Positions 4,543 to 5,221 of a stretch of 5,221 nt of DNA are shown one piece after another. Position 1 is the first letter of the stretch; each line of letters opens with the position of its first letter. Source of the DNA: Caldilineae bacterium (GTDB lineage Bacteria > Chloroflexota > Anaerolineae > J102). The notes under the pieces were generated by a model. It was given only the letters and a program-made list of their open reading frames with translations, was not told the origin of the DNA and did not search any database. Location: assembly GCA_003694905.1 (NCBI GenBank), contig RFJM01000017.1:1-5221 (forward strand), given 5' to 3'. A program made the translations under genes and the position numbers.

Positions 4543-5221
4543 GGCGCTGGTGGGGTCGGCGTCCAAAAGGTGATGGAAAGCCTGGGACGTGCAGCCGCAT
4601 TGTGGTATTCGGCGGAAGCGATGGCATAGAAGACTTTGGGAACGTCTAGTGCCTTGATGGCAACTCCGTAGTTGGAGTCCGGGTCGGCAAGCCACTCGCG
4701 TACGAGCCAGGTGACATTCCACTCGTACCAGCGCAGGCTTTCCGTCATGGTGGTGATGTCGCGGGGGTTTGCCTCGCGGTCGCCGGGCACGCCGTTGGCA
4801 CCGGGGAGATCCCAGGGCCGGGCGGCCGATGCTCGAAGCCAGTTGGCTTCTATCGTGGACCAGGCTTTTTGCAGGCGATAGAGGCCAGCCACGGCCGCAT
4901 TGCTATTGGTTTGGGTGAGCACCCACACGCCGAGCCGGGCATCGACGACATGGGCATTGGCGGGCAGGGTGCTCAGATCGAAGCGAATGAGCGGCACCAT
5001 GACATCGGGCTGGCGCAAGGCCAGGCGGTCGGCCTCGGCATAGTTGGCTTCAACATCCCAGGCGTTGAGATAGGTGTCTAGGGTGCCGTCGTAGCCGTCT
5101 ACGCCCTGCTGCAAGGTGATGACCTGCGGTTCAGGCGTGGGCGGGGGATAGATCTGCAGCAGCGTGGGAAGGAAGCTGTAGTAGACCAGGTGGGTGCGGG
5201 TGGGGGTTGCGGTAGGAGGTG
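4539..5221 (-). CDS. DNRLRE/CBM96-like extracellular domain protein, start beyond window
   Basis: The frame is open from the right edge to the TGA at 4541-4539, so 226 residues of a longer protein are visible. The first 40 or so are a Pro/Thr-rich linker (PPTATPTRTHLVYYSFLPTL, then YPPPTPEPQ). The rest resembles DNRLRE domains (CBM96-related): ITLQQGVDGYDGTLDTYLNA, then VPLIRFDLSTLPANAHVVDA (where the name-giving LLRFDLS.LP lies), a segment of aromatic-rich strands including RWYEWNVTWLVREWLADPDS, and the closing ARPRLSITFW. Such domains are beta-sandwich modules of secreted or surface proteins, with reported polysaccharide binding in some members. The signal peptide would lie outside the window. 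A TTG at 5114 could serve formally as a start, but it falls inside the domain's first strand, so the longer reading is preferred. The gene is coupled to the sugar transferase by a 4-bp overlap, linking it to the cell envelope. The molecular role is unknown. Confidence 0.75.
   Translation of the reverse strand, partial: PPTATPTRTHLVYYSFLPTLLQIYPPPTPEPQVITLQQGVDGYDGTLDTYLNAWDVEANYAEADRLALRQPDVMVPLIRFDLSTLPANAHVVDARLGVWVLTQTNSNAAVAGLYRLQKAWSTIEANWLRASAARPWDLPGANGVPGDREANPRDITTMTESLRWYEWNVTWLVREWLADPDSNYGVAIKALDVPKVFYAIASAEYHNAAARPRLSITFWTPTPPAP

Noticed and set aside
4543..4722. Longer sugar transferase starting at 4722
   Set aside because: The extra part is an out-of-frame reading of the DNRLRE gene and has no membrane segment or family similarity.

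Overview
The window is GC-rich bacterial DNA. It most likely comes from a Chloroflexota member (Anaerolineae/Caldilineae-like). This is an inference from protein style only: a short DksA/TraR-type C4 zinc-finger protein, a thiolase-like/DUF35 gene pair, and a secreted DNRLRE-type protein with a Pro/Thr-rich linker. There is no rRNA, tRNA or other phylogenetic marker to confirm it.

Layout. Positions 1-29 hold nothing I can name. An imperfect inverted repeat of the dispersed 'TCATTGCGAG...GAAGCAATCTC' type (30-113) lies just upstream of a good sigma70-like promoter (142-170). That promoter serves the only plus-strand gene, a 136-residue DksA/TraR-family zinc-finger protein (254-664). A non-coding convergent junction follows (665-835), with a GC-rich hairpin and a 16-bp perfect palindrome. 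All other genes are on the minus strand. In transcription order they are: a DNRLRE/CBM96-like extracellular protein whose start lies beyond the right edge (4539-5221); a phosphoglycosyl transferase (bacterial sugar transferase) coupled to it by an ATGA overlap (3727-4542); an FkbM-family methyltransferase (2879-3682); a thiolase-like protein (1433-2797); and a DUF35 OB-fold protein (836-1378).

Functionally the minus strand splits in two. The first three genes look like the end of a surface-polysaccharide or cell-envelope cluster: an initiating sugar-phosphate transferase, a glycan/lipid-type methyltransferase and a secreted domain protein. The last two form a classical thiolase plus DUF35 pair of acyl-CoA metabolism, and a possible internal promoter overlaps the FkbM stop codon.

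The most interesting point is that both members of this pair lack their family's hallmark residues. The thiolase-like protein has Gly where the nucleophilic Cys should be and HDAY where SCP2-type thiolases have HDCF. The DUF35 protein has none of the four zinc-ribbon cysteines. This suggests a non-thiolytic activity, for example a thiolase-fold aldolase/retro-aldolase complex, rather than an ordinary thiolase. I see no CRISPR array, transposase, phage gene or recognisable defence system.
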